DNA of 7,880 nt, from NCBI GenBank assembly GCA_021813645.1, contig JAKAJW010000436.1:1-7880 (forward strand). Direction: 5' to 3'. Below are positions 1 through 6,426 of this stretch, piece after piece. Within the stretch, counting starts at the first letter, position 1. Each line of letters begins with the position of its first letter. The notes below the pieces were generated by a model. That model had not been told where the DNA came from. It did no database searches and was given only the letters and a program-made list of their open reading frames with translations. The DNA is from Pseudomonadota bacterium. GTDB taxonomy: Bacteria; Pseudomonadota; Alphaproteobacteria; Rhodobacterales; Rhodobacteraceae. The position numbers and the translations under genes were made by a program.

Positions 1-1113
1 GATCCCGAGGCGCTGATCCTGATCGCGCCCTCCGACCACGTGATCCCCGACGCCGCCGCCTTCCGGGCGGCGGTGGAAGCCGCCGTGCCGGCGGCCGAGG
101 CCGGGCGCATCGTCACCTTCGGCATCCGCCCCGACCGGCCAGAGACCGGCTACGGCTATCTCGAGCTTGCCGCCGAGCCGCAGGACGGCACCCCGGTGCC
201 GCTGCGCCGCTTCGTCGAAAAGCCCGACGCCGCCCGCGCCGAGGCGATGCTGGCCGAAGGCCGCTACCTCTGGAACGCCGGCATCTTCCTGTTCGCCGCC
301 AAGACCATGCGGGGTGCTTTCGCGACCCATGCGGCGGATTTCCTTGCCCCGGTCGAGGCCGCGCTGGCCGAAGCCAAGCCCGACCTCGGCTTCCTGCGGC
401 TGGCCGCCGGGCCCTGGGACGGGCTGCCCGACCTGTCGATCGATTATGCGGTGATGGAGCGGGCCGACAATCTCTCGGTCGTGCCCTATTCCGGCGCCTG
501 GTCCGACCTGGGCGGTTGGGATGCGGTCTGGCGCGAGGCCGGGCCGGATGCGGCCGGGGTGGTCACCACCGGGGCGGCCACCGCGATCGGCTGCCACGAC
601 ACGCTATTGCGCTCCGAGGCAGGCAGCCAGGAACTGGTCGGCATCGGTCTCGACAACATCATTGCCGTGGCGATGCCCGATGCGGTGCTGGTTGCCGACA
701 AGTCGCGCGCGCAAGAGGTGAAGCAGGCGGTCGCCGCGCTGAAGAAGAAGGGTGCCAAGCAGGCCGATACCTTCCCGCGCGACTATCGCCCCTGGGGCTG
801 GTTCGACAGCCTCATCATCGGCCCGCGCTTCCAGGTGAAGCGGATCGTGGTGAAGCCGGGCGCCGCGCTCTCGCTTCAGAGCCATGTCCACCGCTCGGAA
901 CACTGGATCGTGGTCGAGGGCACCGCCCGGGTCACCGTCGACGATACCGTGCGGCTCGTCACCGAAAACCAGTCGGTCTATATCCCGCTGGGCGCCGTCC
1001 ATCGGATGGAAAACCCCGGCAAGGTGCCGATGGTGCTGATCGAGGTGCAGACCGGCGCCTATGTCGGCGAGGACGACATCATCCGCTACGAGGACGCCTA
1101 CAAGCGCGCGTGA
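1..1113 (+). CDS. manC: Mannose-1-phosphate guanylyltransferase / mannose-6-phosphate isomerase, bifunctional type II (5' end outside window)
   Basis: Makes GDP-mannose from mannose-1-phosphate and GTP, and interconverts fructose-6-phosphate with mannose-6-phosphate, feeding polysaccharide synthesis in the cytoplasm. The frame is open from base 1, so the gene enters from the left; 370 residues are visible and roughly 100 are missing compared with the usual 470-480. Seen: the nucleotidyltransferase piece APSDHVI at visible residues 9-15, FVEKP at 71-75, WNAGIF at 91-96, then IDYAVMER and WSDLGGWDAVW. The C-terminal cupin isomerase domain starts near PWGWF (263) and carries the metal-site stretch SLQSHVHRSEHW (291-302), ENQSVYIPLGAVHR and IEVQTGAYVGEDDI. 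This two-domain order separates it from stand-alone ManC. It stops at TGA one base before the next gene. The symbol could equally be cpsB, algA or xanB; the family call is firm. Confidence 0.95.
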   Translation, partial: DPEALILIAPSDHVIPDAAAFRAAVEAAVPAAEAGRIVTFGIRPDRPETGYGYLELAAEPQDGTPVPLRRFVEKPDAARAEAMLAEGRYLWNAGIFLFAAKTMRGAFATHAADFLAPVEAALAEAKPDLGFLRLAAGPWDGLPDLSIDYAVMERADNLSVVPYSGAWSDLGGWDAVWREAGPDAAGVVTTGAATAIGCHDTLLRSEAGSQELVGIGLDNIIAVAMPDAVLVADKSRAQEVKQAVAALKKKGAKQADTFPRDYRPWGWFDSLIIGPRFQVKRIVVKPGAALSLQSHVHRSEHWIVVEGTARVTVDDTVRLVTENQSVYIPLGAVHRMENPGKVPMVLIEVQTGAYVGEDDIIRYEDAYKRA

Positions 1114-1114
1114 C

Positions 1115-1633
1115 ATGGAGCCGCTGATCGCCGCCATACGGCCCGCCGAGGGCGCCGATGCCGATACCGCACTGGCTGCGGTGGCGCAGGCACTGCGCGC
1201 CGAAGGATTCCGCCCGGTCGGCCATGTCCAGCGGGTGGTCGCCGGCGCCGCGCGCGCGGTGACGCTGGTCGAGGACGTGGCGAGTGGCGCGCGGATAGCG
1301 ATCACCCAGGATCTCGGGGCCTGCGCCTCGGGCTGCGCGCTCGACCCGGCGGCGCTGGCCGATGTGGCCGGCGGCCTGCTCGCCGCGCTCGACGGGCCGG
1401 CGGATCTGCTGATCCTGAACCGCTTCGGGCGCGGCGAGGCCGAGGGCGGCGGCCTGCGCGCGGCGGTGGAAAAGGCTGTGCTGGCGGGTATTCCCGTGCT
1501 CGCCGTGCTGCGGCCGGACTATGCCGAGGCCTGGCAGGAATTCACCGGCGGCAGCGCCAGCCTGGCGGCCGAGCCCGAGGCGATCCTGACCTGGGCGCGC
1601 GCCGCGATCGCCCAGGCCCGTGCGGCGGCCTAG
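1115..1633 (+). CDS. DUF2478 family protein, probably molybdenum-related
   Basis: A 172-residue soluble protein of unknown biochemical role. I place it in the DUF2478 family from the central block ILNRFGRGEAEGGG (residues 100-113), followed by AVLAGIPVLAVL, and from the segment LGACASGCALD (67-77) with two cysteines (70 and 74). Family members are often encoded beside molybdate transport or molybdenum-cofactor genes; here mobA lies immediately downstream in convergent orientation, which fits. The family is thought to resemble nucleoside triphosphatases, but no classical Walker A loop is visible at the N-terminus. The ATG at 1115 was chosen because it lies one base after the manC stop (TGACATG) and the protein then begins MEPLIAAIRPAEGAD, a family-like start; a longer frame back to 1061 runs inside manC. 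There is no clear Shine-Dalgarno, so translation probably depends on coupling to manC. The family assignment is from memory of motifs. Confidence 0.8.
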   Translation: MEPLIAAIRPAEGADADTALAAVAQALRAEGFRPVGHVQRVVAGAARAVTLVEDVASGARIAITQDLGACASGCALDPAALADVAGGLLAALDGPADLLILNRFGRGEAEGGGLRAAVEKAVLAGIPVLAVLRPDYAEAWQEFTGGSASLAAEPEAILTWARAAIAQARAAA

Positions 1634-2244
1634 CGCGCCGCCCAGACTTCGGCCTGCGCCAGGTCCTCGGGGGTGTTGACGTTGAAGAAGGGCGGCGGCC
1701 CAGCCTCCGGCGGTTCGAACCGGCAAAGCCGCGCCCCCTGCGCCTCGGCCCAGGTCATCACCTTCCGCGGCCGGCCCGCGGTCAGCCAGTCGGCCAGCGC
1801 CGGCGCCAGCGTCACCGGCCAGAGCCCGACCACCGGCTGCACCCCGCTCGCGTCGCAGGCGAGGACCGGCCGGCCCGGCGCGGCCGCCTCGGCCAACCTG
1901 TCGGCCAGGTCGGCGGGCAGGAACGGCGCATCGGAGGGCACCGTGAGCAGATGCGCGACGCCGGGCAGTTCGGCAGCCCAGATGAGCCCCGCCAGAAGCC
2001 CGGCGAGCGGGCCAGGAAAGTCCGGCACCGGATCGGCCAGCACCGGCAGGCCCAGACCCTCGCAGCCCGGACCATTCGCGTTGACCGCAAGCGGCCCGAG
2101 TTGCGGCGCGATCCGGTCAATCACATGAGCGATCATCGGCCGGCCGGCGAGCGGCCGCAGCCCCTTGATGCCGCCGCCCATCCGGCTCGACAGCCCGCCG
2201 GCCAGGATCAGGCCGGCGATGGACGGGTTCGGGGCAGGGGGCAT
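1630..2244 (-). CDS. mobA: Molybdenum cofactor guanylyltransferase MobA
   Basis: Transfers GMP from GTP to molybdopterin to give the guanine-dinucleotide cofactor used by DMSO-reductase-family enzymes; cytoplasmic. The 204 residues match the family length (about 190-210). Seen: the N-terminal nucleotide-binding signature LAGGLSSRMGGGIKGL (14-29) with Lys27, the block DPVPDFPGPLAGL, the metal-binding type motif TVPSDAPFLP, and the C-terminal NVNTPEDLAQAE. The residue before the conserved Lys, usually Asp in this family, is Ile26 here. The ATG at 2244 has GGAG seven bases upstream. A second stronger AGGAGG at 2271-2276 is too far from the ATG to serve it and has no in-frame start. The stop shares CTAG with the stop of the convergent DUF2478 gene (4-base tail-to-tail overlap). 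It lies 75 bases after the DUF2892 gene on the same strand and may be read through from it; no terminator is seen in that gap. Confidence 0.93.
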   Translation of the reverse strand: MPPAPNPSIAGLILAGGLSSRMGGGIKGLRPLAGRPMIAHVIDRIAPQLGPLAVNANGPGCEGLGLPVLADPVPDFPGPLAGLLAGLIWAAELPGVAHLLTVPSDAPFLPADLADRLAEAAAPGRPVLACDASGVQPVVGLWPVTLAPALADWLTAGRPRKVMTWAEAQGARLCRFEPPEAGPPPFFNVNTPEDLAQAEVWAAR

Positions 2245-2319
2245 CGGCGGGCTCCGGCAACAGGCTCACCCCTCCTAGCATCGGCGGGGCTCGCCTTCAA
2301 ACCGCCGCCGGCGCGTGCC

Positions 2320-2526
2320 TCAGCGTTTCATCGGGCAGGTCGACAGGCCCAGGATGGAATAGAGCGGGCAGGTTCCGAGCAGCCCGGTGGCAAGCGGGAT
2401 CACCCCGATCCACAGCACCCAGTGATAGGCGCCGCCCACGCTGGTGAACAGCGCGGCCAGCACCAGAACCAGCCCCACCACGATGCGGGCCACCCGGTCC
2501 GACCCGCCGACATTGGTCTTGAACAT
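2320..2526 (-). CDS. DUF2892 (YgaP transmembrane-like) small inner-membrane protein
   Basis: A 68-residue protein with two hydrophobic segments (about residues 13-30 and 35-51), so a small helical hairpin in the cytoplasmic membrane. It begins MFKTNVGGSDRVARI, the N-G-DR-R pattern typical of DUF2892, and ends GTCPLYSILGLSTCPMKR, with Cys53 and Cys64 each followed by Pro. The same domain forms the membrane part of YgaP-type rhodaneses, and stand-alone copies are often found beside sulfur or redox genes and Crp/Fnr regulators, as here; the exact function is unknown. Start choice is secure: AGGAGG at 2535-2540 lies eight bases before the ATG. The gene lies 82 bases after the Crp/Fnr-type regulator, with a palindromic operator, a possible -10 element and a leader hairpin between them, so it probably has its own regulated promoter. 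Confidence 0.88.
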   Translation of the reverse strand: MFKTNVGGSDRVARIVVGLVLVLAALFTSVGGAYHWVLWIGVIPLATGLLGTCPLYSILGLSTCPMKR

Positions 2527-2542
2527 CTCGCGTTCCTCCTGA

Positions 2543-2561
2543 CGGCCGGTTTCTCCGGCCG
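2543..2561 (-). other. Leader hairpin upstream of the DUF2892 gene
   Basis: A perfect 7-bp inverted repeat, CGGCCGG (2543-2549) and CCGGCCG (2555-2561), with a 5-base loop. It lies between the putative promoter and the Shine-Dalgarno (2535-2540) of the DUF2892 gene. On the - strand no T run follows it, so it is not an intrinsic terminator. If transcription starts near 2564 it would sit at the extreme 5' end of the mRNA, where such stems can protect transcripts from decay; that role is inferred. Confidence 0.5.
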
Positions 2562-2570
2562 GATGCCAGG

Positions 2571-2614
2571 AAGCTAGCGCCGGGCGCGCCTCGTGTCTGT
2601 GACCGCGGTCACAG
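2571..2614 (-). promoter_or_regulatory. Putative Crp/Fnr-type operator with class II promoter for the DUF2892 gene
   Basis: Bases 2597-2614 are an 18-bp perfect palindrome, CTGTGACCGCGGTCACAG, containing TGTGA-N6-TCACA (2598-2613), the textbook CRP-type site. Its centre lies between 2605 and 2606. On the - strand a -10-like hexamer TAGCTT (2576 down to 2571, 3 of 6 matches to TATAAT) would place the start at an A near 2564, putting the operator centre at -41.5, the standard class II activator position. The site overlaps the stop codon (2609-2611) of the Crp/Fnr regulator just upstream. Seen: palindrome, spacing and hexamer. Inferred: activator binding, and that the neighbouring regulator is the binder. 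Confidence 0.65.
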
Positions 2615-3271
2615 GAGCGTCTCGGACGCCAGGTCGCGCAAAGCGGCGGCGTCGCGGAGCCGGACCGAGCCGCGCCCGGTCTCGATCCAGCCGGCGCGGG
2701 CGAAACCGTCGAGCCGGCGCGACACCACCTCGCGCGCGGTGCCGAGCGCCTGGGCCAGCTCCTGATGGGTGGCGGCGACCCTTTCGCCCTCTGCCCGGGC
2801 CAGCAGCAGCGCCGCCAAGCGGCTTTCCAGCCGCCGGAAGGCGAGGGTTGACAGCAGCTGCATCATCTCCCGCATCCGCAGTCCGAAGGCGGCGAAGACG
2901 AAGGCGCGAAACCCCGGCGCCTCGTCCATCAGCGCCAGGAACAGCGCCCGCGGCAGCAGCACGAGCTCGGTCTCGCCGGCGGTCACCGCCTCGCCGGTAT
3001 AGACCTCGCCGCCGAGGAGCGAGAGCGTCGTCTGCATGCAGCTCTGGCCCGGCTCGACCGCGTAGAGCAGCAATCCGCGCCCCTCGGGACCCGGCAGGAA
3101 GACCTCGATCCGGCCGGACAGCACCAAGGTGAAGCCGGCGGCGCTGTCGCCGGCGCGAAACAGCGTCGCGCCCTTCGGCAGCCGTTGCGGCGGCAGCGCG
3201 TCGAGCCGCGCCCGGGCGCGGGCGTCGAGCGCGGCAAGCGCCGGGGCGCGATGCGTCCAGCCCTGGCTCAC
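2609..3271 (-). CDS. Crp/Fnr-family transcriptional regulator, ligand unknown
   Basis: A 220-residue DNA-binding regulator: cupin-like sensor domain at about residues 20-110 (LFRAGDSAAGFTLVLSGRIE), a long dimer helix at about 115-150, and a winged helix-turn-helix at about 165-205 (HQELAQALGTAREVVSRRL). The recognition helix reads RExxSR at 180-185, combining the CRP arginine/glutamate pair with the FNR-type serine. The CRP phosphate-binding cassette (GELxLF...RSA) is absent; the equivalent region reads PGQSCMQTTLSLLGGEVYTG. There is a single cysteine (Cys78), so neither cAMP binding nor an FNR 4Fe-4S cluster is supported. The GTG at 3271 was chosen because it overlaps the mmsB stop as GTGA and gives a normal family length; longer upstream reading runs through mmsB. 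Translation is therefore probably coupled to mmsB. A consensus palindrome overlaps its stop codon in front of the DUF2892 gene, a likely target. DNR- or NnrR-like roles cannot be decided from sequence. Confidence 0.88.
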   Translation of the reverse strand: MSQGWTHRAPALAALDARARARLDALPPQRLPKGATLFRAGDSAAGFTLVLSGRIEVFLPGPEGRGLLLYAVEPGQSCMQTTLSLLGGEVYTGEAVTAGETELVLLPRALFLALMDEAPGFRAFVFAAFGLRMREMMQLLSTLAFRRLESRLAALLLARAEGERVAATHQELAQALGTAREVVSRRLDGFARAGWIETGRGSVRLRDAAALRDLASETLL

Positions 3272-4143
3272 GAGCGGTGGCGCGCCTCGAAGCGGGGCAG
3301 CATGGCGGAGAAGTCGCGGCCGCGGCCGTCCTCCTCCTCGACGAAGCGGGCATAGAGCGCCGCCGCCACCGCGCCCATCGGCGTATCGGCGTCCACCGCC
3401 TCGGCCGCCTGCTGCGACAGCCGCAGGTCCTTCAGCATTAGCTCGGCGGCGAAGCCCGGCCTGTAGCCGTTGTCGGCCGGTGACTTCGGGCCGACGCCGG
3501 GCGCCGGGCAATAGGCGTTCATCGACCAGGAGGAGCCCGAGGAGGTCGAGACCACGTCGAACATCTTCTGCCGGTCGAGGCCGAGCTTGTCGGCCAGCGC
3601 GAAGGCCTCGCAGGTGGCGATCATCGTCACCCCGAGGATCATGTTGTTGCAGATCTTGGCCGACTGCCCGGCGCCGGATGGTCCGCAATGCACCGCCTTC
3701 TGACCCATCACGGCAAAGAGCGGCTGCACCTTGGCAAAGGCATCCTCCGCGCCGCCGACCATGAAGGTCAGCGTGCCGGCCGTGGCGCCGCCGACCCCGC
3801 CGGAAACCGGCGCGTCGAGCGCGCCGAGCCCGGCCGCCGCCGCCTCCGCCGCCACCGCACGTGCGCTCTCCACATCGACCGTGGAGCAGTCGCAGAGCAC
3901 CGCGCCCTTCGCCATCGCCGGGATCAGCTCTTCCGCCACCGCGCGCAGGATGGTGCCGTTCGGCAGCATGGTGATGACCACCTCGGCCTCCGCCGCCGCT
4001 GCCGCGGCCGAGACCGCCGGCGTCACCCCGGTCGGCATCGTCGCCACCGTATCGTAGCCCATCACCCGATGCCCGGCCTTGGCCAGATTGGCGGCCATCG
4101 GCCCGCCCATGTTGCCCAGTCCGACGAATCCGATCCGCATCAT
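3268..4143 (-). CDS. mmsB: 3-hydroxyisobutyrate dehydrogenase
   Basis: Oxidises 3-hydroxyisobutyrate to methylmalonate semialdehyde with NAD+ in valine breakdown; cytoplasmic. The 291 residues fit the family (about 290-300). Seen: the N-terminal Rossmann loop GFVGLGNMGGPMAANL (5-20), the substrate-binding motif DAPVSGGVGGATAGTL (110-125), and the catalytic motif GAGQSAKICNN with Lys163. The SSGSSW stretch near 201-206 and the acidic C-terminus FVEEEDGRGRDFSAM are typical of HIBADH rather than other beta-hydroxyacid dehydrogenases. Two adjacent ATG codons exist. The one at 4143 overlaps the upstream hydrolase stop as ATGA, but GGAGG is only four bases away. The one at 4140 has better spacing (seven) and gives the usual MRIGF start, so the true start could be one residue shorter. 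The stop overlaps the GTG of the regulator. It is the last enzyme of a tightly packed valine operon. Confidence 0.95.
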   Translation of the reverse strand: MMRIGFVGLGNMGGPMAANLAKAGHRVMGYDTVATMPTGVTPAVSAAAAAAEAEVVITMLPNGTILRAVAEELIPAMAKGAVLCDCSTVDVESARAVAAEAAAAGLGALDAPVSGGVGGATAGTLTFMVGGAEDAFAKVQPLFAVMGQKAVHCGPSGAGQSAKICNNMILGVTMIATCEAFALADKLGLDRQKMFDVVSTSSGSSWSMNAYCPAPGVGPKSPADNGYRPGFAAELMLKDLRLSQQAAEAVDADTPMGAVAAALYARFVEEEDGRGRDFSAMLPRFEARHRS

Positions 4144-5177
4144 TTCTCCTCCCCGAAATGCAGTTCTTCTGGCCCGAGCGGGGCCAGCATCTCCGCCGCC
4201 CGCGCCTCGGCCTCGGCGCCGATCAGCCGCCAGTGCGGCTGGCGGTCCTTGTCGATCACCGCCGCGCGGATGCCCTCCAGCAGATCCGAACGCTCGACCG
4301 CGCGATGCGAGAAACGGTATTCCGCCTGCAGCGCCGCCCGCAGCGCCGGCGCCGCGCGCTGCGCCCGCACCAACGCCAGGGTGCAGAGCATCGACAGCGG
4401 CGAGTTGCGGCCGATCACCTTCAGCGCCGCCGCGGCGAAGGCGCTGCCGGAAGCCTGCAGCCGCGCCACAATCTCGGCCAGCGTCGGCGCCGAGAAGATC
4501 GTCTCGATCTCGATCAACTCAGCCTCGAGCTTGCCCAGCGGCGGTACCCGCGCCGCCCGCTTGAGCGCAGCAAGCTCGCCCGTCGCCGCCAGCTCGGCCT
4601 TCAGTGCCGGCCATTCCGCCTCGGGCACGAAATAGTCGGCGAAGCCGGCCAGAATGGCATCGGCCGGCCCCATCCGGTGCCCGGTGAGGCCGAGGAAATC
4701 GCCCAGATGCCCCGGTGCCCGCGCCAGCAGATAGCTGCCGCCGACATCCGGGATCAGCCCGATGCCGCATTCCGGCATCGCCACCTGGGCGGTCTCGCTC
4801 ACCACCCGGGGGTGGCCATGACAGCCGACACCCACGCCGCCGCCCATCGTATAGCCCTGCATCAGGCTGACCACCGGCTTGGGGTATTCCGCCAGCCGCG
4901 CGTTCATCCGGTATTCTTGCCGCCAGAAGGCCCGCGCCCCGGCCGAGGAACCGGCCCGCCCCTCGGCATAGACCTGGGCGATGTCGCCGCCCGCGCAGAA
5001 GGCGCGGTCGCCCGCCGCGTCGATCAGCACGAGCGCCACCGCCGGATCGGCCGCCCAGCCGATCAGCGCCTCTTCCAGCGCCACCGACATCTCGGGCGAC
5101 AGCGCGTTCAGCGCCTGCGGCCGGTTCAAGGTGATGCGCCCGGCGCGGCCGTCGATCCGGGTCAGGATATCGGCCAT
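4140..5177 (-). CDS. 3-hydroxyisobutyryl-CoA hydrolase (enoyl-CoA hydratase/isomerase superfamily)
   Basis: Hydrolyses 3-hydroxyisobutyryl-CoA to free 3-hydroxyisobutyrate, the valine step that releases CoA before MmsB acts. The 345 residues match HIBCH (about 345-385) and exceed ordinary enoyl-CoA hydratases (about 260). Seen: crotonase-fold blocks ITLNRPQALNAL (15-26), AFCAGGDIAQVY (59-70), the oxyanion-hole region MGGGVGVGCHG (111-121), and MPECGIGLIPDVGGSYLLAR (134-153). Glu136 and Asp144 have the same eight-residue spacing as the Glu143/Asp151 pair of human HIBCH, which favours hydrolase over hydratase. The C-terminal half is the extended domain of the family. The ATG at 5177 shares one base with the TGA of the upstream dehydrogenase (TGATG), and its own stop overlaps the mmsB start, so coupled translation is likely. 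Databases may label it simply enoyl-CoA hydratase/isomerase. Confidence 0.92.
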   Translation of the reverse strand: MADILTRIDGRAGRITLNRPQALNALSPEMSVALEEALIGWAADPAVALVLIDAAGDRAFCAGGDIAQVYAEGRAGSSAGARAFWRQEYRMNARLAEYPKPVVSLMQGYTMGGGVGVGCHGHPRVVSETAQVAMPECGIGLIPDVGGSYLLARAPGHLGDFLGLTGHRMGPADAILAGFADYFVPEAEWPALKAELAATGELAALKRAARVPPLGKLEAELIEIETIFSAPTLAEIVARLQASGSAFAAAALKVIGRNSPLSMLCTLALVRAQRAAPALRAALQAEYRFSHRAVERSDLLEGIRAAVIDKDRQPHWRLIGAEAEARAAEMLAPLGPEELHFGEEK

Positions 5178-6319
5178 CAGGCGGCTCCCAGCAGGCTGCG
5201 CGCGATGATCACCCGCATGATCTCATTGGTGCCTTCGAGGATCTGATGCACCCGCAGGTCGCGCACGATCTTCTCGATCCCGTAATCCGCCAGATAACCG
5301 TAGCCGCCATGCAGTTGCAGGCACTGGTTGGCCACGTCGAAGGCGGCGTCGGTCACCATCAGCTTGGCCATGGCGCAATGCTTGGTGGCTTCAGGCAGTC
5401 CGCGGTCCAGGGTCCAGGCCGCCTGGCGCAGGAAGACGCGGGCCGATTGCAGCTTCACCTCCAACTCGGCCAGCCGGAACTGCAGCGCCTGAAACGCGTT
5501 CAACGATTTGCCGAAGGCCTTGCGCTCGCCCATATAGGCCAGCGTCGCGTCGAAGGCTGCCTGGGCGCCACCCAGGGCCGCGGCAGCGATGTTCAGCCGG
5601 CCACCGTCCAGCCCCGCCATGGCATAGGCGAAGCCGCGCCCCTCCTCGCCGAGCAGCGCCTCGGCGGCAACATCGCAATCGTCGAGCTGGACCTGCCGCG
5701 TCGGCTGCGCCCGCCAGCCCATCTTGTCCTCCAGCCCGCCGAAGGACAGCCCCGGCGCGCCGGCCTCGACCACGAAGGCCGAGATGCCCTTCGGCCCCTC
5801 CGCGCCGGAGCGCGCCATGACGATATAGGCGTCCGAATAGCCGCCGCCGGAGATGAAGGCCTTGGTGCCGTTCAGCCGCCAGCCGGCGTTGGTGCGCTCT
5901 GCCCGGCTGCGCAGCGCCGCCGCGTCGGAACCCGATCCCGGCTCGGTCAGGCAGTAGGAAAACACCCGCTCCATCGTGCAGGCGGGGCCGAGGTGGCGCG
6001 CCTTCAGCTCGGCCGAACCGAAGCGCTCGATCATCGCGGCGCACATGTTGTGGATCGACAGGAAGGCCGAAACCGCGGGGCAGGCCATCGCCAGCGCCTC
6101 GAACACCAGCGTCGCGTCGAGCCGGGACAGGCCGCTGCCGCCATGCTCTTCCGCAACATAGAGACCGCCAAGCCCGAGCGCGGCCAGCTTCGGCCAAAGC
6201 GTCTTCGGTATTTCGCCCGCCGCCTCCCAGGCGCGGGCCCGCGGCGCGATCTCGGCCCGGCCGACCTCCTGCGCCATCTCGAAAATCGCCTGGCTCTCTG
6301 GACTGAGACTGAAATCCAT
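5177..6319 (-). CDS. Acyl-CoA dehydrogenase, probably isobutyryl-CoA dehydrogenase
   Basis: FAD enzyme that desaturates a short-chain acyl-CoA, passing electrons to electron-transfer flavoprotein. From its neighbours the substrate is probably isobutyryl-CoA, giving methacrylyl-CoA. The 380 residues are standard. Seen: FAD/substrate block YCLTEPGSGSDAAAL (122-136), NGTKAFISGGGYSD (150-163), FGKSLNAFQALQF (269-281), LHGGYGYLADYGIEKIVRDL (336-355) and LEGTNEIMR (361-369), whose Glu362 is the expected catalytic base. The ATG at 6319 was preferred because it gives the conserved opening MDFSLSPESQAIF; the frame could extend to 6430, but that part is low-complexity and unlike the family. A purine-rich GGGGGGAAG sits upstream. 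It is the first gene of the overlapping set with the hydrolase, mmsB and the regulator. The 107-base gap before it probably holds the operon promoter. Motifs alone cannot exclude another branched or short-chain substrate. Confidence 0.92.
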   Translation of the reverse strand: MDFSLSPESQAIFEMAQEVGRAEIAPRARAWEAAGEIPKTLWPKLAALGLGGLYVAEEHGGSGLSRLDATLVFEALAMACPAVSAFLSIHNMCAAMIERFGSAELKARHLGPACTMERVFSYCLTEPGSGSDAAALRSRAERTNAGWRLNGTKAFISGGGYSDAYIVMARSGAEGPKGISAFVVEAGAPGLSFGGLEDKMGWRAQPTRQVQLDDCDVAAEALLGEEGRGFAYAMAGLDGGRLNIAAAALGGAQAAFDATLAYMGERKAFGKSLNAFQALQFRLAELEVKLQSARVFLRQAAWTLDRGLPEATKHCAMAKLMVTDAAFDVANQCLQLHGGYGYLADYGIEKIVRDLRVHQILEGTNEIMRVIIARSLLGAA

Positions 6320-6346
6320 CGGCTGCTTCCCCCCTGCCGTCCCGGC

Positions 6347-6376
6347 TAGATGGCAGGCTTTCCCACCCGAATGCAA
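6347..6376 (-). promoter_or_regulatory. Weak promoter candidate for the valine operon
   Basis: In the 107-base gap between the 140-residue gene and the acyl-CoA dehydrogenase, the - strand shows TTGCAT (6371-6376) and CATCTA (6347-6352) separated by 18 bases. An imperfectly placed inverted pair CTGCC/GGCAG (6334-6338 and 6352-6356) overlaps the downstream part. Matches to sigma-70 elements are poor, so this is only a guess at where the operon starts. Confidence 0.2.
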
Positions 6377-6426
6377 GCCGCCGGCCCGAGCCCCGGGCGG
6401 CGCCCTGTGGCCGCGGCGCCGGCCGT

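Noticed and set aside
871..906. HVH in the isomerase metal site of ManC (often HHH)
   Set aside because: The middle position is variable in the family, so it is not a meaningful loss.
604..1305. - strand open frame (233 codons) under manC and DUF2478
   Set aside because: Crosses two well-supported + strand genes and has no recognisable domain.
2271..2276. Orphan AGGAGG (- strand) upstream of mobA, possible leader peptide
   Set aside because: No start codon at usable spacing leads to a convincing reading frame; mobA has its own GGAG nearer the ATG.
2609..3688. Longer version of the Crp/Fnr regulator beginning inside mmsB
   Set aside because: The extra 139 residues are out-of-frame mmsB sequence; the GTG at 3271 gives normal family length and a GTGA overlap.
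4158..5246. Long + strand open frame (362 codons) opposite the hydrolase gene
   Set aside because: High-GC antisense shadow: Arg/Pro/His-rich composition, no family motif, and fully opposite a strongly supported gene.
5246..6349. Long + strand open frame (367 codons) opposite the acyl-CoA dehydrogenase
   Set aside because: Same shadow effect; composition is biased and the - strand frame carries every diagnostic motif of its family.
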